Origin: Lamellibrachia satsuma
Lineage: Eukaryota > Annelida > Polychaeta > Sabellida > Siboglinidae
Reading direction: 5' to 3'
DNA length: 64,000 nt
NCBI GenBank assembly: GCA_033239005.1
Contig: BSQZ01000102.1
Location: 685,001 to 749,000, forward strand
The stretch's first letter is position 1. The number at the start of each line of letters is the position of its first letter. The position numbers and the translations under genes are program-made. The notes beneath the pieces are model-generated. The model worked only from the letters and a program-made list of their open reading frames with translations. It made no database searches and was not told the origin of the DNA. Of the stretch, positions 20,076 to 32,190 are shown in pieces.

Positions 20076-22360
20076 GAATAGGGAATGATTTCGTCCCAGA
20101 CAATACATTTGATTCTACTAAGTGGCTGATTCTGTTATCCGTGATTCTGTTAAGCGGAATTATCGGATCTAACGATCAAAGTAAATTCTTTATATGATTT
20201 TAACAAAAGTGCATGTTCTTTTAATAAGCCGACTGCCCATAATATTTAAAACTATTAAAACACTACATGTTTTGACACCAACGAACCTGATTCCAGATGA
20301 ATTGAGGAGTGAAAAGTAACGTTACAGTATCCGTGGTAGTCGTTCTTAGCTAATACAATGAAAGTCACTAACAAGGTTGCAATAATTGCTACACATTTAT
20401 TATACTTGACACTGCACTAACTATGAGTATTCCTTCAATAGTATTACTATAATTAGGGGAAGGCAGCGTTAGTGGAGCCATTTTTTATTCTGTTTGTTAT
20501 CTAGAACACAATCATACTCCTAAGTCAAACTTGTTTATACTCGCATAAACTATGTAGCTAATTTAAACGGGGTTGGTAAATTGGCTCAAAGCCACGGTAA
20601 GCCACAGTGTACCGTAACTTAAGTCACAGTGGGCAAATGCTTTATTTTGTTTAATTTGCATTGGCTTTCTACAAAAAAAAGCTTCACAACAACTCAGCCA
20701 ACGCATCTACCCAATGGGTATAACACAAATCAACACGCTTAATTAATAACTCAACACTCTTACTTGATATAGACTTATAGGCCCATCACAACTAGTGTAT
20801 CTAACTGATGATATGTTGCATTGTAGCTTTCCGATGTCAAAATTTGCTCGGAAAGATTAATTCCATGATGTATTCTGGAGTAAGGCAACAATCGTCTTGC
20901 TTAACTACTGCTCAAAGTACACTCCCCTGGGCCTTGCGTGGCTCAACTAGCCTCGCTTCCAAAATTAAGCTTTCATTAATTCGATAAGTGATGTAAACTA
21001 ATCGTCTTCCATGTGCATAGTTAAACCATTATGTAATTGCGCAGACAATACTCAAATGCATTGATCGTTTACACACTAATAGACATTAATATCAGTCACC
21101 AAAAGTTATTAAAAAAACGTACTTATGTTCTGACCGTTGTGACAAATTAAACCTTTTGTCCGTACGTGAATCGTGCTCCAATAACACGTCAATCACTGTG
21201 TGATGCCGAATAACTGTCGCTGCTGTAGTTTCCTGGGAAACATGTGTGGCTCAACTAGCCCCGAAGCTCAACTAACACTGCCTTCCCCTACAACATTTGA
21301 ATAATTGAACACCAGGATCGTAATACACACCAACAATATAATTGTCATTACAATAAATGTTAATTTACACATAACTTACATTTCAACAACGCGCAACATC
21401 TATGCTTGCAGCTGCATGTGTAGATGGGTATGTGGCACACATCTGAGAGTACAGAGTAGGAAGACAATCACTACAGCGTCACCACGTCCAGTGATCACAA
21501 GGTAGAACAAATAAACGAGACATACAAAATAATATATTACACTACAAACTGAGGGACAATTAGACATAGTGAAGGCGGGCATGTAGTTTAAGCATACTAA
21601 CTACTAAATAGCTGCACGACCTCGGTCCGACACAACGTCTTGCTCAATCTTCCTGTTTCAGTTTGTTTCTTGATATGCAATCGAATCCTTCCGTGTGTTA
21701 CTTTTTTGAAATAAAAATTTGAGCATGACAAAAAAAGATTAATTCGACCTACAAGTTGGCGAATACGATAGCGTATATAGGCTATGAGTAGGGAGACCAG
21801 AGCTATATGGGACGCTTTTCACTTGTTTCGCCATACAAAGGGCACTAATACGGATACAAGAATTGTCTCGCAAGGCAAACAACACCTTTCTTAACATAAT
21901 GCATAGGCATATTAAAATGGTCCCGTCATCTAAGCAAACTCACCAAAGACACCACCGTCACCAGAACCACCACCACCACCACCACCATTTCTACAAATAA
22001 AAATTAAACAGTGAACTTTGACCAACGCCAAATTATACACTTAATGTAATTATTACTTTACATCGAAACAAAAGTCATGGTTTGAGGGCTATGTCCATGA
22101 AATAGTTATTAAAAAATAACAATTTATTACAATCGAGAATATCACACCAGCTGTTTATTCAGAATGTGGTGTGAAAGTGGGAGATTCTGGTCAAATCTCA
22201 GTTTTCCCGGCGGCTGACATATTTCTCAGGGCGCTTCAGAGTTGGGCGGATCCAATCACTAAAGAGGGTGTCCAGTCTCCAAACAGGACACCAGGTGACA
22301 ACACTGATAGTCATTCAAAGTTATACCGTGAACAGCGCTTTATACGCTGGAAAACATTTA
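20076..22360. other. Non-coding DNA, no gene recognised
   Basis: The stretch at 21612-21705 is related to 16670-16760 (shared words CGACACAACGT, TTTCTTGA-ATGCAATCGA and CCTTCCGT/TTCTTTCGT), so part of this interval is dispersed repeat. No protein motif was recognised. Confidence 0.45.
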
Positions 22361-22365
22361 TAAAT

Positions 22366-22600
22366 TGACACATATTTCATTATGTATGCTGTAGCGGTTT
22401 ATTTCAATACGGGACGAAGCAGTTAAAGCAATATCATATTGATATCTCGTAAGACTCGATGTAGAATACGCATTGATTAGTCTTTCGTGACCCGATAAAA
22501 ATTACACATTTATATAAACATGTTTAGAAGACTTCAGAAGAATGCAGCAAGTTTTATTGAAAGCAACGGTGAACGCACACTCCGAACCGTAATCAGTGTC
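22366..22600. repeat. Dispersed repeat R2, copy 1 (related to 30868-31110)
   Basis: AAATTGACACATATTTCATTATG, GCTGTAGCGGTTTATTT, CATATTGAT and GAACGCACACTC occur in the same order and spacing at 30.87-31.11 kb. Confidence 0.75.
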
Positions 22601-23079
22601 ATATCAAAACTCAACGCGTCATCACTTCGACGGACGCTGAATTGCCACACTAATTGTGTTTACTAATTTCGAAATAAAAAAATTACATGGTAGACATCTA
22701 GCATTTTATCCGTCCCGCACACGTCTTGCCTACTGCTCAGAAATGACAAACATTCAGCACCCCCAAGGTTTGCAGCTACTAATATGTCTGTTTTATTGGT
22801 TCAAATGTCAATGGGCGGTCCACTGCCAGTTTGAGAGTCAGCAAGCCAGCGAGGCGCAGAACCATCGCCCGTAACACGCGACAACCATACCAATACCATG
22901 ATCACTCTGGCAGGTAGACTTGGGACTACCACGCGTACTATCTGTCGGTAATTGTGCGTGAATCTATGACGTATATAATTGACGTTTACGCGTGACGTCA
23001 CCGACGATGATAAGAATAACCTCGGTGTTCTATTGGACGCAGTGGGCTATCAGCGCGTAAATGTAACTGCGCAAAAAAC

Positions 23080-23356
23080 CCCTCCCAAATGCGTGGGATA
23101 ACTAAATAATGGGTTGTTTAACGAATGAATACGCGAGTGTGAGCCCTCGGCCGCGGGAACTTTGTTTTTGCATTGCGTGCATGAACCGTGACCGCACAGC
23201 CAAGACATACACTGTACAGGCCAGCTTTTTCAGCACGCATGACTGCCCCGGGTTTGTTATGACATGTGAGCTAAGTGGTAAATAGGTGCTACCTGTCAAA
23301 TGACGTATCGTTGCCGTGTGAGCGTAAAAGAGAACTTTAGCAGTTTTACGGCGCCA
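23080..23356. repeat. Dispersed repeat family R1, copy 2 (partial)
   Basis: Shares with 19570-19850 the ordered blocks AATGCGT(G/A)GG, GGGTTGTTTA, GAGTGTGAGCCCTCGGCCGCGG, GAACCGTGACCGCACAGCCA, GGTGCTACCTGT and AGCAGTTTTACGG. Confidence 0.75.
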
Positions 23357-23375
23357 TAGATTAGGACGTTACGTA

Positions 23376-23378
<3 letters not shown>

Positions 23379-23438
<60 letters not shown>
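23379..23438. repeat. TA microsatellite
   Basis: About 30 TA dinucleotides followed by a short CA run. Confidence 0.95.
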
Positions 23439-23442
<4 letters not shown>

Positions 23443-23749
23443 CACACACATACCCTACTATCACCTTTATCTAAAAATGCAAGTTATGACTCCTGACACC
23501 GACAAACTCGCCAATCATGGCCTGTTGTTTTTGCGCATACACATAGCAGAGTGTAGATTTGTTCAACTGTGCATACCAACAAATGATCTAAAAGTGCATA
23601 CAATTATAAAATTCTATTTCTAACGGAATCAGCTGCACTTCTTATTGTGTCATTTTCGGACTCAAATACTCATATTTGGCACATTTCTACAAGAATTGCG
23701 CGGCTCATGAAATAAAGATGCCGTGTGCTCAATAAAATGTGTATAGTAA

Positions 23750-25140
23750 ACCACTGGCGTGATATTCTTGACTGCAGTTGCAAATGGTTATTAACGAGAT
23801 GCGTATGCCAATAAACATGTTTCACTTTATATTACGCCAGCACATGCGCATAATCCTCGAATGCATGGGTTAGCCCAATAGTGGGTTGTTTGGATAATTA
23901 ATACGTCAGAGTGAGCGCTCGGCCGCAGGCAATTTGTTTTCGCATTGTGTCCTTGAACCGTGACTTCTTATATGACGTGAGCTGAGCTGATTGTTAAGTC
24001 AGTCAACGTGTGAGCGTACAAGGAACTTGATACGTTTTACGGCGCCTTACAGTGAAGTCAAGTCAAATGAGGTGAAGTCAAATGAGCAATCGTAATGTGA
24101 GTAATATATGTTGGTGCCTAATTATGATTATAACTGAAATTTGCGGGTGACACAAAAATGTTTAGAAAGGTTAACAATGATGGTGATAAACAACATTTAC
24201 AAAACGATCTGGACAAATTAGTTAAATGGTCTGAAAAATAGCAGATGTTGTTCAGTTTGGGGAAATGTAAGTGCCTACATACAGCATACGGGAACTTGGA
24301 TGTAAACTATAATATGGGAGATACTGTTCTAGGTACTACTGTAAAAGAAAAGGACTCACGAATTGCAGTAATTGCTGATATGAAAGTTTCAGAGCAGTGT
24401 GGTATTGCAGCTTCAAATGGTAATCGAATTCTTGGGTTGATTACGAGAAACATAACATACAAGTGAAAAAGTAATTTTTGCCTCTGTACAGAGCAATAGT
24501 TAGACTTCATTCATTAGAATACTGTACACAAACGTGGCTTTTAACAACCCTAGAGACAATGAGGTTAAGAGGAGATGAGATTGAAGTTTTTACGTTATTT
24601 AATGGGTATGAAAATATTGATAGAACAATTTTTCTCACTCAAGAAAGATAATAGAACTAGAGGACATGAGGTAACATTAGTGAAGGATCAGTGTCGATTG
24701 GATATCAGGAAATACTCGTTCTCACATAGGACAATAAATGAATTGAACAAATTATCTACAGATTGTGTAACTGCTAGCAGCGTGAATATGCTTAAAAACA
24801 AGGTTGGCACATATCTAAGGAGAGCGGGTTAAGCATAGATGAAAATTGTTGGACTCTCGATAAGCCTATGGCTTCCTTGTCCACTTGCCATTTGGGTCTT
24901 TGCCTTGGATGGCAACCTTGTTAAATCTTGCTAAATCTTGTTAAGCTGCATTGCTTTATATTGTTTTGAAATTGTGCAAGAAACAACATGTCTACTTGTG
25001 ACCTTCAGTTTTATCTGATTACTAACATAATTCAATACTTGTATCCTGTCCGCAGCTATCAAAGTTTCGAGATTGCCTAGCCCTTTCGTTTTTGTGCGCC
25101 CCATATCTCGGGTTTCCAGGGATTTAGGAGCGACATAAGA
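23750..25140. repeat. Dispersed repeat family R1, copy 3, split by a CR1
   Basis: The left part (23750-24135) matches copy 1 up to GTTGGTGCCTAATTAT. The match resumes at about 24990 with GTCTACTTGTGACCTTCAG and runs to GCGACATAAG at 25140. The intervening 24140-24985 is CR1 sequence, so the LINE inserted into this copy. Confidence 0.7.
24140..24955 (+). mobile_element. CR1-like LINE fragment (CR1-3)
   Basis: Begins within the RT catalytic region (GDTKMFRKV wording) and runs through [36 protein letters not shown] and RRAG to the 3' UTR, with TGGCAACCTTGTTAAATCTTGC at the end. An internal deletion removes part of the thumb region near 24530. Stops and frame changes are frequent. Confidence 0.9.
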
Positions 25141-25196
25141 TTTTACGATTAAGCGTAGTGAAGGCGGACATTCTCCTAGCTAAATTAGTATTTGTC

Positions 25197-25255
25197 TTCT
25201 AAATTAGTATTTGTCTTCTAAATTAGTATTTGTCTTCTAAATTAGTATTTGTCAT
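25197..25255. repeat. 19-bp tandem repeat, about three to four copies
   Basis: TAAATTAGTATTTGTCTTC is repeated almost perfectly; the last copy reads GTCATCC. Confidence 0.95.
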
Positions 25256-26690
25256 CCTAAAGGAGCTTAGGGATTGGCCTCCTTGTGACCGACGTCGCAT
25301 CTCAAAACTAATTGGACAAATCGTGTTTAGGACCAAGATAAATTCTTCAAAGTCAAACACCCTCACGATTTATTCAGCCCTTTAGGGGCACCGGTTTGTC
25401 CACAAACGAACTTTTAGCCGACGGTGAGGGAACGACGGTTGTATTGTACCTAAATCCGATTCAGCATTCATATACAAATTTAACCCCGACATTTTAATAT
25501 GTTTACATAATGATATCGTAATTAAAAATGAAGAATCGTTACGTGAGTAGCGTAACCTGGGGCAATGCGGCCCCTCGATGTAAGACGACCCCACCACGTA
25601 CGCAAAATATAAAACTTTGAACGTCCCCAAATCTTGTGCACTCACCATGTAGTGGTGTGAACCATGAACGTAGTTGGTGACATGATAGTATTATTATTCC
25701 GTTGACAGGTCAGATGATACGAAATGGGCAATAGTATGTGTTTTGTATGAATCGTGTCTTGCCCCCACGTTGTGCACGTGGGGCAAGACGATCCCCACGC
25801 ATGTGGGGCAAGACGGCCCCTATGTCTCATCCCATACGAACATGGTCATAATGCCAATCGTGTGCAATACATTAGATATAATGTGAACGTTGCATAATTT
25901 ACGTTTTGTTAGCCTGTATGCTGTAATCATGATATAGCAGTACTAAACCAATATTATATTATGTACGGATTGAAAGGTATATATTAACTTCAATTAAAAT
26001 TTAACAACTATAATAGTCTGATATAGTAATAACATACAATTTGTATGGATACATTTTATTTCTAGGCAATGATCGTTCATGACAGGAGGCCGTCTTCTCC
26101 AACTGATGGGGCAAGACGGTTTTTTTTCTCTTGCTATTTTTCAAATCCAACCCAGCTAGGTCGTGTATTTGCTGAAAATTGTTTTCCAATGGGTAACACA
26201 CATCCGTCTATAATATGAACACATTAAGGACATGCTAATATTGTTTAATGGTGCACAATTTGAACGTTTTCCTTAGGGGTCCGCCCAGCTCCAGGTCACC
26301 CTAGTATTATGTAGCTATCTAGTCATGCGTTTAGCTGCATCGTTTCATTTTGAGCCTAGGAAGGCATCAATATAGGTATAGCCATACTGTCTAATCTGAT
26401 TGTTGAGTACTGGTTTGAGAGGATTATAGAGTACCCGTACATCGCTACTAAGGGAATGTGGCAGGGGTCTCAACCTCCCATTTCCCACCTGTTTTGGGGG
26501 CCAACCTTCTATCTCCCATTTGTTTTCATTAATATTTTATAGTGTTGACGTCCAGATATATCCAGTCTTGAAACAGGTTACTAAAAATGAGGTTTCGAAA
26601 ATGACACAACACAAAGGGAACAAGGATTTATAGTTATGACGTCGACGGGGGTAGGAGAGGCAGAGGTCAGCATGATGGAGGTATTGTAAA
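25256..26690. other. Non-coding DNA with recurring GGGGCAAGACG motif
   Basis: No gene recognised. The word GGGGCAAGACG occurs at about 25780, 25804 and 26108, with a related GGGGCAATGCGG at 25558 and complementary versions nearby. This suggests the remains of a repeat element. Confidence 0.4.
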
Positions 26691-27500
26691 CGAGTCAACT
26701 GCGGTGGTGGTAGTTAAGAGAGAGACGTCAGAATAGTTTTAAGTAGGAGTAGGCCTCAGGCATGAAAGTGTCTTGTTCATTTTGGTAATGAACCTGATCA
26801 GTGGAAAACGTACGGAGGACGGTATTTCATGCAGACGACCTGGCGGTAGTGGCAGATAGTAAGGTGGAATTAAACAAGACATTGTATCGATAACATAACA
26901 ATTTAAGAAAGCATGATGTCTGAATGATGTGTACCAACATATAGTTATTGATGGAAAGATGACTATGCAAGTTGACAGTTTCATATATTTTGGGAAACAG
27001 TGTGTAAAGAAGGAGGAAGTAGCAGCGAGATGCCTGGGAAGTAGCGGCAGCATGGAGGATGGCTGAAGGCATTATGTGAGACAGACATTCGATGAAAAAG
27101 CTAAAAGAAGACGTGTCGGATGCATGTGTGGTACCAGTTTGTGTGCATAGGCTAGACACACCTGCATTTATGGAGAGACAGGAGACGTTATATGTAGCAG
27201 AGAACAACTGAGTCCAAAGAATATTTAGAGCGAAACTAGATGATAGATCGACGATATTGGAATTACGAGAAGTCATTAGAATTAAGAAACACATCAACAG
27301 GAACTGGTCGTATGCAGACTACGATGGGAAGGACACATTCAGACAACGGGCGAGGAGAGATTGACAAAGAGTGCATATAAATCGAAAGAGGTAGAAGAAG
27401 AGGACGACCTAATTTGAGATGAAAAGAGTCGAAGAGAGGTGATATGTGAAAGGAGAAGTGTGAACAGCAGAGAGTAAGAGAAAATGGCAGAACAGTGAGA
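26690..27500 (+). pseudogene. Heavily decayed RTE-like reverse transcriptase relic
   Basis: The plus strand, read across several frames, gives RTVFHADDLAVVADSKVEL (ADD catalytic box), QVDSFIYFGKQ (the FxYLGS-like block), KLKEDVSDACVVPVCV and a C-terminal region rich in Arg/Glu. The tail resembles the RGRPxLRW endings of RTE-type proteins. Many stops and frameshifts are present, and the open frames on the opposite strand are shadows. Confidence 0.55.
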
Positions 27501-27528
27501 GTTGGAGTAAAGATGTCGAGAGGGTGGA

Positions 27529-27721
27529 CATAAATTCATGATATGCCCCTCACAACACGTGAGGGATTAAGGGGACATAAACAATGTAACCATAAATTCA
27601 TGATATGCCCCTCACAACAACACGTGAGGGATTAAGGGGACATAAACAATGGAACCATAAATTCATGATATGCCCCTCACAACAACACGTGAGGGATTAA
27701 GGGGACATAAACAATGTAACC
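27529..27721. repeat. 62-65-bp tandem repeat, three copies
   Basis: Each unit starts CATAAATTCATGATATGCCC and contains the inverted pair CCTCAC...GTGAGG, then GGGGACATAAACAATG. Copies 2 and 3 differ from copy 1 by one extra CAA. Confidence 0.95.
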
Positions 27722-27723
27722 AT

Positions 27724-27990
27724 AAAGTTGCATATGACACCAAAGTATTCAGAAAGGTAATAAATGATACAGATAAATAAAGTTTACAGTATGATCTAGA
27801 TAAATTGGTTAGATGGTCAGAAAAATGGCAAAAGTCATTCAATTTTGGGAAGTATAAATGCATACACATAGAACGTGGAAACATGGACGAAGAATATAAA
27901 ATGGGGGATGCTGTACTAGGAAGAATCGCAAAGGAAAATGACTTAGGAGTAACATTTAGTGCTGACATGAAAATGTCAGCACTATTAGGC
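27724..27990 (+). mobile_element. CR1-like LINE fragment (CR1-4)
   Basis: RT codons from the catalytic box region (DTKVFRKVINDTDK) through WSEKWQKSFNFGKYKCIH and DEEYKMGDAVLGR to LGVTFSADMKMS. Truncated on both sides. Wording matches the CR1-1/CR1-5 subfamily. Confidence 0.85.
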
Positions 27991-28019
27991 TAAGTTATTG
28001 TTGATAGAGATTAGGCTAT

Positions 28020-28366
28020 GTCATTGTTGATAGAGATACGTTCTTATATAGTGCGGCATCCAGTCCTTGGGACTGTTCAAAGCGCTTTACAATTCACCCC
28101 TGGCAGACCTGTTCATTCCAACGCCATCTTGACTTTATGTGAAGCATTCAACCACGTTGCAATTAATGCTCGAAGACTATTCGTTCGCAGATCCACCTCT
28201 GTCTGTAGCCATGTACTCATTTATACAGCTGAGTGAACTGTGGCAACGCGGGGTGAACATAACTGCCAACGTTTCGAAACGGCAGCAAGAGGATTCGAAC
28301 TGGGGCTCTCCTGATTTAGAGTCCGATCTTCTAACCACAACGCCACTGCACCACTGCGCCTCATGT
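28020..28366 (-). mobile_element. tRNA-derived SINE (SINE-C)
   Basis: On the minus strand the tRNA-like head contains GTTAGAAGATCGGACTC (box A region) and CCAGTTCGAATCCTC (box B). The body has TTGCCACAGTTCACTCAGCTG. The tail carries AAAGCGCTTTGAACAG and ACTATATAAG, a tail motif pair found in several animal SINE superfamilies. The promoter boxes are well preserved. Confidence 0.8.
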
Positions 28367-28414
28367 TTTAATGATAACGTGATGTTGATACGAACGGGCG
28401 GCGAGCGGGCGGAA

Positions 28415-28614
28415 AGACGGACGGACGGACGGACGGACGGACGGACGGACGGACGGACGGACGGACGGACGGACGGACGGACGGACGGACGGACGGACGG
28501 ACGGACGGACGGACGGACGGACGGACGGACGGACGGACGGACGGACGGACGGACGGACGGACGGACGGACGGACGGACGGACGGACGGACGGACGGACGG
28601 ACGGACGGACGGAC
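28415..28614. repeat. GGAC microsatellite, about 50 uninterrupted units
   Basis: Nearly pure GGAC over 200 bp. In one frame it encodes Gly-Arg-Thr-Asp repeats, which is a by-product and not a gene. Confidence 0.98.
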
Positions 28615-29835
28615 GAATGAATTAATGAATTAGGGATAAAGGGGAAGAGGAAACGGGTAGCGGAGACATCAATGGAACGAGATCAGTGACGAAGAAGGAG
28701 GGAAACAAAACTCGACGACTTATATTGGTGCCACCCTCACCCGGACTTCGGGAATAAAGAGGAGAGCAACAAACACGGCAGTCACACAGAACGACCGATA
28801 TCGGTGCCAGCCTCACCCGGACTTCGGGAATAAAGAGGAGAGCAACAAACAAACCAGTTGCACAGAACTCTAATACTTCACTGAATATAGGTGGTCAGGG
28901 CTCGTGGCTCGTTGTGGAAGTGGTCATAAAGTGTGGATCTGGATGAAACGTGTTTGGGAACGGCAACTTATTCGTTTCGGAGACACAGGTGTAATGTCAT
29001 GCCGTCCATACGTGGTCTGAAACACGTCTTACTAAATTGGCACCGCGCAAAGATATTTAGCCACAGCGTAGTTTTCAATGTCTACTTGTGCACATGGTGA
29101 TTGCTAACTGCTTTCTAAGAAGTGTTCTTTAATGTGGTGTTCCGTGTAAATAGATTTGCCGAGTGTTTCATTTGTAATTACAGCTGGCAAGACAATGACA
29201 AGAGTCTAGTGTGTGTATGATTCAATTATCGAGCTTGTGATCTACCTCCAGCTTGGAACAACAATCATGCAACAGTTGCGGTGTGGACAATAGGCAAGGA
29301 GACGATGACTATCACATTTAATAACACGTTTATTTTTACACTGAACCACACGTGATTGCATGACTAAGTTACTGGAGATACAATAATTTGATGTGGCGAT
29401 AACTGATATTTAACAGGATCGGCTGTGTGTGTAGCCTCGGTAGAAGTACAGTGTGTTCATTTTTAGACTTACGTATGAGTCACCGTTGCCAAACTATTAA
29501 CTGCAATTCGGTGTAGCAAGTCACGACCTGCCTCACACGCGGACACAGCACCAGTGAAACGCTTCGTGTTAAGAATCCTGAGAGCACAATCGTGGTTCAT
29601 TTGCAAATAACTGTTTGACCGATGGTGGAGTGTTGACCATCAACCACATAAGTACCTGCAGCACCTCAATGATAGATACGTGAAGTGTCAATGCCTTTCT
29701 CTTCAACAAGTTTTGATGTGTGAAACATCAAATTTACTTGCAAATAGTCAGTGGTCAGCGTGTCCAGCCAGTTGCTGAATAAGTGCAGTTGTGCCATTCG
29801 TGATCAGGCTTCAGAATTTCACATAAATAGTTGGA

Positions 29836-30133
29836 GTTGGATGAATGTGTGTTATGAGTTGGATGAATGTGTGTTATGAGTTGGATTAATGTGTGTTATG
29901 AGTTGGAAGAATGTGTGTTATGATTTGTAGGAGTGTGTGTTATGGTATGGGTGTTATGAGTTGAAGGAATGTGTGTTATAAGTTGGAGGAATGTGTGTTA
30001 TGAGTTGGAGGTATGTGTGTTATGAGTTGGAGGAATGTGTGTTATGAGTTGGAGGTATGGGTGTTATGAGTTGGAGGAATGTGTGTTATGAGTTGGAGGA
30101 ATGTGTGTTATGAGTTGGAGGAAAGTGTGTTAT
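29836..30133. repeat. 22-bp minisatellite, unit 1 copy (about 14 repeats)
   Basis: Unit is approximately GAGTTGGAGGAATGTGTGTT plus AT, with variants GGATGAATG and GGTATGGG. Confidence 0.95.
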
Positions 30134-30732
30134 GTTCCTTGGAAGCTCCCGTTGTTGTTTATGTAAACATATACATTGTTTGGTTTTTTAGCACTAGCAG
30201 TGACTGGATTTGTGCTTTTTATCATGCCGTTACAAATACATGTCATGAATCGGCACAAACATGTGTAACATATAAATAATTTTGCTAATGTGTGTTTTCA
30301 ATTTTTGCTAATGAATTATCAGTTTTGCACATCGCTGGTCCGACGACCTGTACACATTTCAACTTAACTGGTGTGCAAACGAATAATCGTATCCGTCAAC
30401 CAACTTCAATTAACAAGATATACACCAGCGACGTAGGTGCACGTGTACTCACTATAACCAACCTCGTGAGCTGATACCGTGATCGTCGAAGTTATAACCT
30501 AGCTAGAACATGAAACCTCTTTGTAGGCGAACTTTTGAATAATAAGTTATAATTCACCCCTACTCATTCTGGAAGGTCTACGCTCCGTTCCTGCTATATG
30601 GAACGGATTTATAATCTCTCTATGAATCACTCATACCGATATAACCAATGCTATTAATTGCATAGGCAATAATTAAACATTATAAAATAGTCAACCTTGT
30701 TCTGATTTACTGGTCTAGTATCTTTGATTGGG

Positions 30733-31129
30733 AAAGAGGAACATGTCCTTAACACTGAATTGAATGTTTGCAACTTGATCAGAGAGGATGTGTCGAGTCA
30801 CTGCAACAACAGCTATTAAATCACTCTTTTTCAGTTTAGATACAAACCATAAACCTTTTTTTCAATAGATAAATTGACACATATTTCATTATGCACGCTG
30901 TAGCGGTTTATTTAAACATGGGACGAAATATGTTCAAATATTCTGAAACAATTAAAGTAATACCATATTGATCTCTCGTACAACCCAATGTGGAATACGG
31001 CATTGATCAGTCTTTTGTGACCCCATAAAATACACATACAAATGTTTGGAAGACTTCGCAAGAACGAAGCAATTGCTAAAGAAAGCGATTATGAACGCAC
31101 ACTCGGAACCTACCTCGCATGCCACTGCC
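30733..31129. repeat. Dispersed repeat R2, copy 2, with flanking non-coding DNA
   Basis: The interval 30868-31110 matches 22366-22600 in order and spacing (see that entry). The rest shows no recognisable feature. Confidence 0.7.
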
Positions 31130-32190
31130 GAGAGAGAGCAGTAGTTGATGGTGAGATTTCAAATTGGAAATCTGTTTGAGTGGGATATCTCAGGGATCAG
31201 TATTAGGACCTATATCATTTTAATATATATATATAAATTATTTGGACGATGACATACCCAGCAAAGCACTGCACTTTGCAAATGGCACAACAGTTTTCAG
31301 AAAGGTAAAACTTATACAGCTAAATAACGTTTACAGGTTTATTTAGATAAATTCGTTAAATGATCTGAAAAGTGGCAAATGTTATTCAATTTTGGGAAGT
31401 GTAAATGCATGCACATGACATGGAAACATGGAAGAAGACTATAAAATGAAGATGATGTACTAGGTAGAACCAGCAAAGAAAACGACTTGGGAGTAACATT
31501 TAGTGCTGATATGAAAGTTTCAGAGCAATGTGGGATTGCTGCCTCAAAAGGTAATCAGAGTAGATGGCTAATTAGGAGAACTATCACGTATAAGGAGAAA
31601 CAACTAACTGTACCCCTGTACAGAGCGATAGTTAGACCATATTTGGAATGTTGCATAGAAGCATGGAGGTCATATCGTAAGAAGGACATAGACAAAAACA
31701 ACGACATAATACAACGAAGAGCAACTAAAATTATTCCAGAATTGAGAGATCTTAGTTACGAATGCTGTTAATTAGAATGTTGTTTGACAACACTAGAGAC
31801 CGGGAGACTAAGGGGAAACCAAATATAAGTGTTTTAAAATAGTGAATGGTTATGAGGATATTAATAGGAATATGTTCATCAAACATAAAGAAGGTAGTAG
31901 AACAAGAGGACATAAATCAGCATTAGTTAAGGAACATTGTCGGTTGGACATGAGAAAGTACTCATTCTCACAGAGAGTGATAAATGAATGGAACAAACTG
32001 TCAAATTATTGTGTCAATACTAGTAGTGTAAATATGTTTAAAGATTAAATTGACATATATCTGATTATGGCGGGCTATACATAGATTATAAAAATGTTGG
32101 ACTCTCGATAAGACAATGGCTTCCTTGTCCACTTGCCATCAGAAAATTGTAGTTATTTATGGCAATCTTGTTAAATCTTGATAAAAAAAA
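31130..32190 (+). mobile_element. CR1-like LINE fragment (CR1-5)
   Basis: Starts at the VDGEISNWKSV region and continues through a damaged ADD box, [20 protein letters not shown] (31487 onward), YRAIVRPYLECCIEAW, a frameshift, and DINRNMFIKHKEGSRTRG to the 3' UTR at about 32190. The terminal TTGTTAAATCTTGATAAA repeat and a short ATCA run mark the 3' end. Frameshifts and stops are present. Confidence 0.9.

Larger units (their letters stand above)
28010..30732. repeat. Segmental duplication, unit 1
   Basis: Collinear with 32385-35134 (offset about 4.38-4.40 kb). Shared order: SINE, GGAC/GAAC-type tetranucleotide stretch, CACCCGGACTTC block, 22-bp minisatellite, and a highly similar terminal 300 bp including ACCTCGTGAGCTGATACCGT. 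Homology ends sharply after TCTTTGATTGG. No coding sequence was recognised. Unit 1 retains about 150 bp near 29.05-29.2 kb that unit 2 lacks. Confidence 0.9.

Noticed and set aside
26739..27297. Minus-strand frames of 104 and 156 codons
   Set aside because: The RT-like blocks are on the plus strand (ADDLAVVADSKVEL). The minus-strand frames are their shadow.
28139..28633. 164-codon frame with Gly-Arg-Thr-Asp repeats
   Set aside because: It is a translation of the GGAC microsatellite joined to SINE sequence.
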